From Malachius bipustulatus (Eukaryota > Arthropoda > Insecta > Coleoptera > Melyridae): 64,000 nucleotides of DNA. How positions within the stretch are numbered: the first letter of the stretch is position 1; every line of letters starts with the position of its first letter. Location of the stretch: assembly GCA_910589415.1 (NCBI GenBank), contig OU342630.1, positions 76,504,186-76,568,185 on the forward strand. Direction: 5' to 3'. The notes beneath the pieces were generated by a model. That model had not been told where the DNA came from. It saw nothing but the letters and a program-made list of their open reading frames with translations, and did not search any database. The translations under genes were made by a program, and so were the position numbers. This document shows, piece by piece, positions 11,375 through 21,600 of the stretch.

Positions 11375-12345
11375 CGCAGCAACGTAAGTACTTTTGCGAG
11401 TCGCCTAAAACATTTTGTGAAAACTTGGGAAGCGATCTCTGATGACAAGTCTATTATTCAAACAGAGAAAGTTTATAAATTGCCGTTCGAGTCAACCCTT
11501 GCACAGATTTACTCTCTACCATCCAGAGGATGGCCGGAGCAGGAGTGGGCATCCAATTGGAAATTGATAGACTGCTTCCGATAAACGCGATTGTGGAGAC
11601 TTAGGAAGTTTCAAGTCAGTTTTTTCCGCCGTTTTTTCTTAGTTCCCAAGTCTGATGGCCAGCATAATTCTGAACTTGAAGGAGTTGAATACCTTTATCT
11701 TGAAAGATGCTTATTTACTGATCCCAGTATGGGGCCACATCGCAAGTTTTTGAGGTTTATGTTAATGGAAAGATTCACAAGTGTTGCTTGCCTTTTGGCC
11801 TATGTACGTGCCCATTGACTCTTACAAAGTTATTGAAGCCAGTAATAAATTGACTACGTTCGAGAGGTTCACTCTCGGTGATGTACCTAGATGAATTTTT
11901 ATCTTAAGGCCACCAAGTTGAAGAGTGCAGCGAGAATCTGACTCAAACCATCGAACTACTTGAGAGGTTAGGATTTATCATCAACTGTGACAAGTCCAAA
12001 TTGGTGCCTGAGAGGCGATGTAAATATTTAGGATTCTTCTTAGATTTAAATTGGTACCCTGAGAGTTGAGCTTCCACAGATAAAAAGATCACGATGTGAA
12101 AGCAGATTGAAGTCCCTATGAAAAAACAAAAGGAAGTTGAAGATTCGTATGTTTGCCAAGGTTGTTGGGTCAGTGATGGCTTGCCGTCCTGCAGTCGAGT
12201 ACGGCCTGTTACAAGTTGGCCTTGAATAAATTTTGCAGATTCTTCAAAAGAGCAGAGTCAGGCCTTAGAAAAAATTTAGGGTTGTTTCGATGCGTTTATG
12301 TCAGTGGCGAAGTTTATTCTAAGAAACTGAGATTGGTGACTGAAG
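11375..12345 (+). pseudogene. DIRS reverse transcriptase (decayed)
   Basis: Broken frames give the DIRS RT in order: FASRLKHFVKTWEAISDD near 11394, an LPSRGWPEQEWAS stretch near 11518, FLVPKSDGQHN near 11636, LKELNTFILKDAYLLIPV near 11677 (the template/first catalytic Asp region, with about 25-30 residues apparently missing between LKELN and LKDAY), KFLRF, then YLDEF at about 11884-11898 in place of the catalytic YLDD, and CKYLGFFLDLNW near 12018 with GSVMACRPAVEYGLLQ near 12169. Catalytic loss (second Asp to Glu plus many stops) shows it is inactive. The family is assigned from the DIRS-specific C-terminal block. Confidence 0.8.
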
Positions 12346-12399
12346 GCCTCGCCTAAGGCTAGTAGGACTAGAGAACGATTTATTTGAATGTTTCGTTGT

Positions 12400-12870
12400 C
12401 CGGATGGGATGTTTTTTGCAATGGCGAGCCCGCCAGTGGACTTTGGAGAGGAATCTCCATATGAATCATTTGAAGCTTAAGACGGTTTTATTCGCATTGA
12501 AGTGATTCGCAGCTTCTCGTATCTGAGGGATGCAGCTGTTTTGCTCATAGTCTATAATACGGCGACGATAGCCTACATCAATCGGATGGGAGTTATCCGT
12601 TATTCTCCTCTTCATGTGTTAGCACGCGAGTTATGAAACTGGTGTGAGGCCCGTCAGTTATGGGTTTACGCTTCATACATTCCCTCAAAGGAAAATGACG
12701 AAGCGGATCCTTCATCACGTATCGATAATTCGGAAGCCGGATGGGAACTGGCGAACTATGTATTTAAAAGAATTATGGGAAGTTCGGGAACCTGTGATTT
12801 ATTTGCTTGGAGAAGAAATGTTAAGTACGCAGACTGTTGCCTTGGTAAAGAGACCCTGGGGCTTTCGCCT
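12400..12870 (+). pseudogene. DIRS RNase H domain (decayed)
   Basis: Continues from the RT. Recognisable blocks are WTLERNLHMNHLKLK near 12437, NTATIAYINRMGVIRYSP at about 12555-12610, LARELxNWCEARQLWVYASYIP near 12620-12680, and DPSSRIDNSEADWEL near 12710. These match the RNase H and connection region that follows RT in DIRS elements, including the DNxTTIAYINKMG box (here N-T-A). Small shifts and a TGA at 12634 break the frame. Confidence 0.75.
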
Positions 12871-12989
12871 TTGAGGCATTTACGATCAGTTGGTCTGATT
12901 GAATGTTTTATTACTTATCAAAACTGACAGGGCAGAAGCTGTCACCGTTGTACCTCGCTGGTCGACTCAGGTCGGTTTCGAGATTTCAA

Positions 12990-14015
12990 AAAATTATCAC
13001 TAAGGGGATTGGATCTGGTTTGAAGTAGCGATCCTAATATGTTAGACTCCTTGTAAAACACGTGAATCTACTGGCGGCGAAGCTTATCTTGGCTGCCGCC
13101 ACGTTATCAGCCAGGCGTTATTGTTGAAAGATACACCTTAAGAAACGATTAACATTTCTATCGGTTCTTCAACAGAATCCACGTTAAAAAATTATAATAG
13201 GATTCTTAAGCTCTGGTGACGATGGAATTTGGCGAAATTATGAGGATCCGTATGATGTATCAGTGGGGATTTTGAAAATTTTTAAGTTCCTCTTGGAGAG
13301 ATGGTGCTGAGCATAGTACGCTGAATTCCGCAAGAGTGGCACTGCCATTAATATCAGGGGAGGATGTTACGAATAACCAGCTGATAAGTCGTTTCATCAG
13401 ATTATCTTAAAAGATAAGGCTCAGTTTACCCAAGTACGAATCCACGTGGGACGTGGATCTGGTTCCTTGACAACGTGGTTTCCGCTAGAAGAGTTGGCCT
13501 TGAATAAATTGACAGAAAAGCTAGTGTCGCTGTTGCCCTTAGGCACCGTTTATCGCTGTCAAATCTTGGCGTTAGTTAAGATTTCTATAATATCATTGCG
13601 TTGGAGTGCAAGATTGAAATACGTATCCCAGAATTCCCGGATAGAATTAAAACTTTTCGACCAGGGATTCCTCAACCAGTGCTGAAGATTGTTTTCTTCC
13701 GAGAAAAACCTGAATTTGTGTATCGCGCAAATTTTGAACCAGTACTTGATGGTGACGAAAAACCTTCTAGGGAATATTATTAACTCACTGTTTGTTTCTT
13801 TTAACAAGCCACAAAAGGCAGTTAAAAGTGAGACTATTAGTCGTTGTATTAGATCAACGTTGTTGTCCTTAGGAGTGGAAAAAATGTTTACCACGCATTC
13901 TACGCGACATGCGTCGACATTTAACGCATGTCAGAAAAGGTATGAGTTTCGAAGAAATTTAGAAAGTGGCTGATTGGTCGTCGAATTCAAAGGAATTCGC
14001 TGATTTTTATCAACA
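12990..14015 (+). pseudogene. DIRS tyrosine recombinase (decayed)
   Basis: Phage-integrase-type recombinase that integrates the circular DIRS intermediate. Pieces in order: KLTEKLVSLLPLGTVYRCQILALVK at 13507-13580, with the first catalytic Arg in the YRCQ block; CKIEIRIPEFPDRIKTFRPG near 13604-13665; SETISRCIRSTLLSLGVEK near 13830-13880; the HxxR box as THSTRHAST at about 13893-13919; and the Tyr block EFADFYQQP with Tyr at 14008-14010. All four catalytic positions can still be recognised, but they are spread over different frames with several stops, so the enzyme is dead. Confidence 0.85.
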
Positions 14016-14252
14016 GCCAATAATTATTGTTGTCAGCAATATATGTTTGCAGAATCAATACTATCATTCAGTATTTACATCTGTTAAGTATATTTTTATT
14101 CCCTTATAATTTTGTTGAGTTACATTACTACCAAAATACTATTGGTTTTATAATAATACTTGGAGCATTAATTGGCCCATATTTTCATTTTACTCTGTAT
14201 TATTTAAATAAATAATATTTAAATGATGAAGGGAATGGTTGCTCTGAACAGC

Positions 14253-14365
14253 TACCTTCGTAATCTCGAAGTGCGAGACACGAAGGATAATTGAAAGATC
14301 TCACGAGCCCGCCGAAGGCGGGCGAAGTTTGATCTCAATTATTCGAGTGTCTCGCACGAGAGATT
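14253..14365. repeat. DIRS internal complementary region
   Basis: A 113-base sequence whose first half is the inverse complement of the left outer end (9338-9380) and whose second half is the inverse complement of the right outer end (about 14547-14625). It includes the strong palindrome cccgccgaaggcggg. In DIRS replication this region templates the joining of the two ends into a circle. Its presence in the expected place just downstream of the recombinase confirms the element type. Confidence 0.9.
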
Positions 14366-14435
14366 CCCACCCATATACTAATAAATATTACCCACCCCCA
14401 TTTCAGGTAAAATGAAAAATAGAATTGCTTTATAC

Positions 14436-14625
14436 GAATGAATAAACAGTTACTAGGGAGCGCTATGGTAACGGGGAAGCGCTTTTGTTTATATTTTTTA
14501 GCTCTGAACTTGTGGTCCAAGACATAGAAGTAGTGATACTACCTTCGTAATCTCTCGTGCGAGACACTCGAATAATTGAGATCAAACTTCGCCCGCCTTC
14601 GGCGGGCTCGTGAGATCTTTCAATT
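14436..14625 (-). repeat. DIRS right inverted terminal repeat and extension
   Basis: 14436-14560 is the reverse complement of the left terminal repeat. The remaining bases to 14625 form the right-end extension, which contains the gcccgccttcggcgggc palindrome and matches, inverted, the second half of the internal complementary region. Confidence 0.9.
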
Positions 14626-15073
14626 CTCCAGTATTGTGCATGCCAAAATAATAAGTCAAATTGTGGTGATAATATTAGAACTGTCTTTCAAAAACCAAAT
14701 AAACCAAAACCCACAGACACAGAGTGCAAAATCATTGCTAAACGATTGCCAAAATCAACTTTCCCAACTTGCTGGCGACGATGTTGCCAGTTGTACATTT
14801 TTTCCCACCTTTATTTTTTATGTATTTTGATAATGAATTTAACTGAGTTTAAACACCATTTTAACACATAGCTTCTGTACCAATTGCCTTAAAATATTGT
14901 TTTATATTTAATTTTCATACAAATTTTGATTTGTGACGCGAAATAAGAATCTGAAGTTGTTTTAGGGAAATTTTATATCTCGAAAAATAGAATAGCTATA
15001 GCAAAATTGAAACCAGATGTATATTCTTGTTAACGTATCATTCATTTTTTCCAAGAGTTTTTCAACACGCTGT

Positions 15074-15990
15074 ATAACCTAGGTACGTGGTTTTGAATAT
15101 TTTCCAAACCTCACCAAAAAGGCTAACTAAACTCAACGCCATCATTTGATAGAACAGACTTTCTTCTAGAAAACCGTCCATGCAGGTGGGGGAAGCTAAA
15201 GCAACCGGTTTGAACTGAGCAACAAATCTCCATAAAGTCAACAATTAGGAGTTTGTCGGGAGTTTACCACCGACGGAAAATCTTTTTTATTATTTTTTCC
15301 GTTATCAGCTGAGTCGAAGTGGCGGACATGGCATTTTTTTAGACTTTTGTTCCACTAAATTTGGTCAAATAGGAGGCATAGTCTTTGTGAAAAGTTTTCT
15401 AGAAAATCTTTTTTTTTTCAATTTTGATCGGGGAGGTTTGTTGAAAGAAGATCCAAATTTTGGTTCTAAATTATTTATTAGAGCATTCACAGATTATTCT
15501 GGTGATCAAGGAGTTTTTGTTGGTTACATGAATTTTAAACAAGAGGAAAAAAATTACGCCGCGAGAAAACTCGCATCTCCTTATAAGCAAAACTTATATT
15601 TTTAAAAAAATATGGCAACATCACAATTCTAGTGAAAATGTGCTATTTTTTTATTCAATGAGACATTTATATAATGAGAGATTTACCATTTCACAGGGGT
15701 GATTTTTCCCCCAGTTATTGGTGCTTTTTAGAAGTAAAAATGGTAATACGCGTTACCACAGCAAGTTTTCCTCGAAACATAAGTTTCTGTTTGCCGCTTT
15801 TCCAAAATATTTTTTTTGGTAATGTCAGTTGCTGACAATTTTTTCGGATTTATAGAAACAAATAATACAACCAACTGGAATCATTTTTGTTGCCAATCGT
15901 TCCCATAAAATTATGACTTGGAGTTTAAGAAGTACCTACATCTAAATAAGAAAAAGACTTTAGGAAAAGGAGGAAAGTCATCAAAAAATA
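15074..15990. other. No recognised gene
   Basis: AT-rich sequence. Frames at 15062-15244 (minus) and 15387-15605 (plus) have no motif I know. Confidence 0.45.
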
Positions 15991-15992
15991 TA

Positions 15993-16433
15993 TAGGGCGT
16001 TTGGTAACGACAGTCAAAATGAAACGTCATGTATAAAATTTTATTTTTAAGCAGAAAACAGAGAATAACTTTTTTCAAGATCAGGCCTAGTTAAGGAAAT
16101 ATTTTCAAAAATGCAAAACAAAAGATGCTGTGAAAATTGTTTTTTTTTAGTAATTGGACAGACAAAATCGAACTTCAAGTATAAAATCGTATTTTAAACA
16201 TAAAGGGGTGAATAACTTTTTTCAAGATCGCGCCTCGTTTAGGAAATATTTCCAAAATTGTTCATTTACCGAATAAAACACTTTTTTATTGCGGCCTTAG
16301 TTTTAAATTTTTGGAAATATTTCCTAAACGAAGCCTAATATTGAAAAAAATAATTCTCCCTTTTGTGCTTCAAATACGATTTTATACATGACGTTCGATT
16401 TTGACTGTCCAGTTACCAAACAAACACCCTGTA
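15993..16433. mobile_element. Palindromic CAGGGTG-type element, 441 bp
   Basis: Starts tatagggcgtttggtaac and ends as its inverse, gttaccaaacaaacaccctgtata. The arms share cgtcatgtataaaat and taaggaaatattt-type blocks inverted on the two sides. An extra direct copy of the inner block lies at about 16181-16262. Non-coding, with TA at both ends, consistent with a TA-target non-autonomous DNA transposon. Confidence 0.8.
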
Positions 16434-17282
16434 TACAGCAGCTGGTTTCATACATACATTTACGCACTACTACTTGACATACCTACCGAGGAATGTGTAT
16501 CAATAATAATAATAATTAGTACTTGACCGCTATTTGAAGCTTTAAAATTTTAATTAAAACATTCATATGATAAAATTCATTTCTCTAATAACGAGAATCG
16601 TACTTAGGTAGGTATCCCTAGTTTTTTTGCCGCTTCACTTCCATCCCACAATATCGATTGGCATACAGAAACAGAAGTGCACACTTTTCTTCGTAAGGGT
16701 AGCAACGATAGTCTGTGTGCAATACTACTCGTGAGGGTTAATCCAACAATAACGTCCCGGAGTGAGTCACTAGGTGCTTAAAACAACCCCTGCATTCCAG
16801 CGTACGGCGTACCGACCCCGCGGTTACGTATGACGTTCATTTACAACTCGCGAGCTACGCTATTCCTCCCTGACGCCCGGAACGAGATGAAAATTCTTCT
16901 CACGGCAAATATAAAACATTTTATGGAAAATAATAATAATGATACTCTCATGTGTGTACTTCGCTGGTCGTTATGCTCCATGAATTGTGGAAATAAAGAG
17001 GCGCTTTTGTAAATTTGTCTTCATGCTACGTTAAATTAGGTATCAACGCAGATAAATCAACTTATTTTTTATTGTGGCTCTGCGGATGAAAGCTTTCCGT
17101 TTCGGCATGAATAATTAAATCATTAAAACTGAAGCAAACCACAATTGCTTTAATAAAAATATTTACTCTGAGAGACATAATTTTGAATAAATTTTAAAAT
17201 AATAATAATTGTAAAGCTTAATTAAATTACATACTACCTACTCATTAATAAAAAATTATCATTATCATAACTAAAAGAAGTA
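16434..17282. other. No recognised gene
   Basis: Includes a GC-richer stretch at about 16680-16880 without recognisable coding or RNA signal. Confidence 0.45.
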
Positions 17283-18332
17283 TACAGGGTGACAACAATC
17301 TATACCCTCGTTGTATGACTAACTTTGTTATTTCAAGAGTTACAGATTAGGTTAAATTAGCAAAGTTGGGCAGATTTTGTTCCTTATTAAGAATCGGAAT
17401 TTTTTTTTTTAATTCAGCCATAACTGCAATAAGCTGAAAAAACTGAATTTTTTTTTTTTAAACTGAAAATATTTATTTTTATTTTAGCCATATCTTTATT
17501 TTTGAAATAAATATGTAAATTATTTCTTGTAGGTTAGCATAGCATAAGTCGTCAAGAGCTTATCTGTCATTTCCAAAATTTTCAAGGACTACTAGATCCT
17601 AGAGTTTTCATGGTCAACTCTTGTTTTTCCTATGGCCACCATATTGGATTTTCATGTCATTCTGTATAATAATAAAAGAATTATTTCGGTATTAAGGAAA
17701 CCAAAAATCTATCACATTCAAAAAAAATTCTTAAAAATTTTCTTATTTTTTCGAAAAAAAAAAGTTTCATCAACCAATATGTCATAAACAACCATAAGTC
17801 AAGCAATGTCATGTCATATTGCAACGTCACACGACGTCGTTCGGTGATAAAGTTTTCTTTTTGTTTACGAAAAAGTAAGAAGGAAATTTTGAAGAATTTT
17901 TTTAATGTGATAGGTAGATTTTTGGTTTCCTTAATTTTTTCAATACAGAATGACATGAAAATACAATATGGCGGCCATAAGAAAAACAAAAGTTGACTAT
18001 GAAAACTCTGGGATCTATGTAGTTGACTTTGAAAATTTCTGAAGTGTCAAATTGATGTCTCTTGACGACTTATATATGCTAGACTACAAAAAATTATTTA
18101 TTTATTTTCAAAAATAAAAAAGATACGGCTAAAATAAAAATAAAATTAATTTTTCAGTTTCTTTTTAAGCATGTTTCAGTAATGGCTGAATTATTTTTTA
18201 ATTTAATTTCCGATTCCTAATAAGCAACAAATTCTGCCCCAACTTTCTTAATTTAACCTAACTCTTATTGAAATAACAAAGTTAGCCATACGACGATGAT
18301 AGATTGTTGTCACCGAGGTTGTCACCCTGCAT
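17283..18332. mobile_element. Long fold-back element, family 2
   Basis: A 1.05-kb imperfect palindrome: tacagggtgacaacaatcta at the left, tagattgttgtcaccgaggttgtcaccctgca at the right, flanked by TA. The arms carry ctaactttgttatttcaa near the tip, a gtcgtcaagagctta block, and gtcaac...tgttttt...atggcc...ccatat, each inverted in the other arm. The same internal blocks recur at 37848-38842 and 40851-41375, which defines a family. Non-coding; transcripts would fold into a long hairpin. Confidence 0.85.
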
Positions 18333-18364
18333 AAGTTAGGTAAAAGCTCAAGTAAGGAAAATTA

Positions 18365-19240
18365 TACCGGGTGTCCCATTAGTGCGGGATTCTTCTCTGG
18401 CAGCTTCACTTTTGAAGCTATAAAGAAAGATGAGGGAGAAAAATTGTATGGTTTGAAGAGACCTTCAACCTAAAATAATTTTCAGCTACACAGGATGGCC
18501 CAATATCGCTGTACGCCTTACAACTTTGTTATTTTAAATAGGACACCCTATATATTATTACATTTTCAGATTATCTGAAAAAAATCAGTAAGAATGGTTT
18601 TCACAGTTTCAGTATAATGTGAATAGTTTTTGAGTTATAAACAAGTGAAAATTGCCATTTTCCATTTTCAAAGCAGCTTACAATGAAAACGGCTCAAGAC
18701 AGCAGAAAAAGGTTTACATGTCCCTATCTTAACTTTTTACAAGGTATCCTATGATGTGGATGAAATTGTTATACAGGGTGATGAAAATTTTCAGATTTTT
18801 CATGAAAATTTTCAGATTTTTCATCACCCTGTATAACAATTTCATCCACATCATAGGATACCTTGTAAAAAGTTAAATAGAGACATGTAAACCTTTTTCT
18901 GCTGTCTTGAGCCGTTTTCATTGTAAACTGCTTTGAAAATGGAAAATGGCAATTTTCACTTGTTTATAACTCAAAAACGATTCACATTATACTGAAACTG
19001 TGAAAACCATTCTTACTCATTTTTTTCAGATAATCTGAAAATGTAATAATATATAGGGTGTCCTATTTAAAATAACAAAGTTGTAAGGCGTACAGCGATA
19101 TTGGGCCATCCTGTGTAGCTGAAAATTATTTTAGGTTGAAGGTCTCTTCAAACCATACAATTTTTCTCCCTTATCTTTTTTTATAGCTTCAAAAGTGAAG
19201 CTGCCAGAGAAGAATCCCGCACTAATGGGACACCCGGTAT
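18365..19240. mobile_element. Near-perfect long palindrome, family 1
   Basis: An 876-base element whose two arms of about 420 bases are almost identical in inverse orientation, from taccgggtgtcccattag to ctaatgggacacccggta, flanked by TA. The centre near 18775-18835 is its own small palindrome with cagggtgatgaaaa and ttttcatcaccctg. Within each arm lies a further inverted CACCCTATA end (18543-18552 and 19052-19060), so the outer 188 bases look like a separate module. High arm identity points to recent formation or ongoing homogenisation. Confidence 0.9.
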
Positions 19241-19895
19241 AACTCGTTGTATTCTTAAATCTGTTAAATAAATAGAAACTGGGTGTTAAAATAAATCATA
19301 GTAAATGCCTAATAATGTTAAGGTTAAAATGTAAATAAATAATTAGACGAGTTTATAGTGTATAAAATTTAATAAATAATAGAGTCTGAACTGACGTTAT
19401 AATATAATAAATAATGACGCCGAGAATGAAGCATTAATCGCGCAATTCAAAGTGACGTATGTGTTTCAACTCCATTTAGATTTAGACAAAGGTAGAGGGC
19501 ATGTAGATCTCGTCAAGACGAAACGGTTTCTTATTTACAGTTTTTGGATTTGGACCCTCACTGCAATATGGCCGATTTCCAGTTTTTCGTTTTTTGGCAA
19601 CAACTTTCGTATTGAAGTGCACTTTCTATCTCTGTTGGATCCTCAATGGCGGCATTCCAAAAACTTTCGACCTTTAAAATTTTCAAAATTGAACGAGGAA
19701 TTTGTTTAAAAGTGGGTATGTAGTTCAAGTATTTTGTTAAAATGATTGTCTATAATCTTTATTGATTTTTTTGAAGATTCCTTCACGTTTAGTATTAGAG
19801 GAAAACGTTATATTTTATTCTAAAAAGGTTTCATAGAAAACCAACAAAACTTAGACGATTGTAATGACAGTAATGACACGTTGACAAAAAAGTAG

Positions 19896-20170
19896 GTATG
19901 GTTTGTCCAGTGAGATGCTACACTGCTCCTGACTATAAACGATTTGATTTTATACGCTTTCATTCGTACTAATTACTAATAATTATTATAATAATTGTAC
20001 GAACCGGATCAATTAAGGTATTATAATTATTATATTAATTAATAATAAATATTATAATTATTAGATAAATCAATTATTATAATTGTACGAATTATCTCAT
20101 AAAATCAAATCGTTTATAGTCAGGATCAGTGTGGAATCTCACCGGACAATACTCACTGGACCAACCATAC
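19896..20170. mobile_element. 275-bp fold-back nested in the transposon
   Basis: gtatggtttgtccagtgag at the left and its inverse ctcactggaccaaccatac at the right, with actataaacgatttgatttta inverted near the centre and a very AT-rich loop. It interrupts the 3' flank of the transposase remnant, so it is younger than the host element. Its ends are not of the CAGGGTG type. Confidence 0.8.
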
Positions 20171-20319
20171 ATAACAAACTGAAAATCCACATCAAATTTA
20201 AGATGTAAATAATCAAAATAATTAATAAAACAATAACTTAAGCTAAAGTAAATGTTCAAAATGTGATGTGTTTGCGTTAAGGCATAAGTACCCTACATCT
20301 TTTAAGTACACCGTGACTA

Positions 20320-21160
20320 TAACTTTTTATAACTCTGCATGAATTTCTTTGATCTCATGCACCACCGCTACTGCTAGAGCTGCAAGATCATCGTCTGAAT
20401 CAACAGGTGTTGCATAAACCAAGGACTTAATCTGACCCCGCAAAATAAAAATCTAAAGGATATGAATCTGATGAGTTCTTGCTGGCTAGTTGACGAGTTC
20501 TCCTCGTCCTATCCAACTTATTGGGAAACATGACATCCAGCTATGTTTGAACTTCCCTCCTAAAATGGCAAGGAGCTTCATCATGCTGGAACCACATTCT
20601 CCTGCTAAGGTCTATAGGCACATCTTCTAACAGTTCTGCAAGATAGTTTGTAAGGAAGTTGCGGTAGATAAATCCATTCAATCGATTCAGGAAAAGACCG
20701 ATCAGTTGATGATTTACTATTACCATCCAAATATTTATTGAAAATCGCTGTCGGTAGCTCTCAGCATGTTTGGCATGAGGATTGTCAATCATCTGTAACA
20801 GTTGCGATTATTAAAAACGGCCGTTCTGGAAAACGTTGCTTCATCGCTAAATAAAATGCTAGCATGAAACAGGCTAGAGGCGCCCTTTTCTCAGAAGCCA
20901 TCTACAGACAGAAGTCCACACGAGGCTGATGGTCTTCTAGTAATAGCTGCTGAACTTTCGGCCGACGATAAGAAAGCGGGAGCAGGTCATGCAAAACGCG
21001 CCACGTTTCCACAGCTCATAATATGGCACCCGCCAAAATTCTCGTACTCAGGGCTGAGTGGCCTTCGATGCGATTCAGCACTTCTTCTAAATCTGGCGTT
21101 CTTCTTCAACGAGGGACTCTTCTATTAAGAAACCTCTCACGTTAGATTGTTAGTGCAGCT
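20320..21160 (-). pseudogene. DDE transposase, Tc1/mariner superfamily (decayed)
   Basis: Minus-strand remnant of the insect transposase group whose DDE domain contains MWFQHDGAPCHF and GRGGPVxWPxRSPDLTPLDF. Seen here: TRILAGA and WRVLHDLLPLSYRRP near 21050-20960; a DEATF-like region near 20850 after several frame changes; the open segment 20792-20541 with INIWMVIVNHQLIG and LPELLEDVP-like sequence ending in RRMWFQHDEAPCHFR (second catalytic Asp in QHDE); then PNKLDRTRR and THQIHILQIF where SPDLTPLDF is expected, and a C-terminal SLVYATPVDSDDDLAALAVAVVHEIKEI in yet another frame. It is inactive. An upstream DNA-binding (DUF4817-type) segment was not found. Confidence 0.75.
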
Positions 21161-21600
21161 CGTCCATTTTATTAAGCTTCGTCATAAATTAAATGAATAT
21201 TTACAAATTCTTGCGTAGTGAAATTTTTAGGTCAAAGTTTTTGGCCTTGAAGCTTTCATTTTGGATCCAACAGAGACAGAAAGTGGACTTCTATAATTGT
21301 TAAATTGTTATTTGCATTATTGTTACATTAACAAATCCTCACTATATTTCATTTGATTAAGTCAAAATGAATAAAAGTCTACAGTAACTGAAGATGAGAA
21401 GTTTCCAAAACTACCATTTGTTTAGACGAAAACTTAAAAATGCCGTAACAAGAGCCAAAAAATCGAAAATCCGGAAGTCGGCCATATTTCAATAACGACG
21501 AGGTTCCAAATCCAGAATTTTAAATAAACAAAACGTTTCGTTTTGACCATATCTCCATGCCCTTTACCGTTGTCTAAATCGAGTTTAAACACCCCGTATA

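Larger units (their letters stand above)
9338..14625 (+). mobile_element. DIRS-type tyrosine-recombinase retrotransposon
   Basis: A 5.3-kb element with the hallmark DIRS architecture: inverted terminal repeats, an internal complementary region matching both outer ends (14253-14365), and, in order on the plus strand, gag, reverse transcriptase, RNase H and tyrosine recombinase. DIRS elements replicate through an RNA and a circular DNA that the recombinase integrates, so no target duplication is expected and none is seen. All reading frames are broken by stops, frameshifts and small deletions, so this copy is dead, but structural parts are well preserved. Unusual are the two hairpin-rich inserts at 9717-10604 and 11118-11357. 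Confidence 0.9.
9044..15073. mobile_element. TIR element interrupted by DIRS insertion
   Basis: The ends at 9047-9075 (agggtgttgaaaaactcgtg) and 15045-15073 (whose reverse complement reads agcgtgttgaaaaactcttg) are inverted and nearly identical over about 28 bases; the outermost bases resemble the CAGGGTG ends seen elsewhere in the window. Removing the DIRS element at 9338-14625 leaves an element of roughly 740 bases with no coding sequence, probably a non-autonomous DNA transposon. The nesting order is clear: the TIR element was here first. Further inward the arms match only patchily. Confidence 0.65.
19456..21600 (-). mobile_element. Tc1/mariner-like DNA transposon with long TIRs
   Basis: Ends at about 19456 (gtgtttcaactccatttaga) and 21600 (inverse tacggggtgtttaaactcga) share roughly 140 bases of inverted repeat, including gatttggacc/ctc and gaaatatggccgacttcc-type blocks. 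A further match (cactttctatctctgttggatcc near 19620 versus 21255-21285) shows the inverted repeats extend beyond 200 bases. The right tip reads caccccgta next to TA, like the CAGGGTG fold-backs. It encodes a decayed transposase on the minus strand and has a small fold-back inserted near its left side. Confidence 0.8.

Noticed and set aside
17681..17996. Frames of 102 and 61 codons on opposite strands
   Set aside because: They lie across the centre of a palindromic element, so they mirror each other and do not represent genes.
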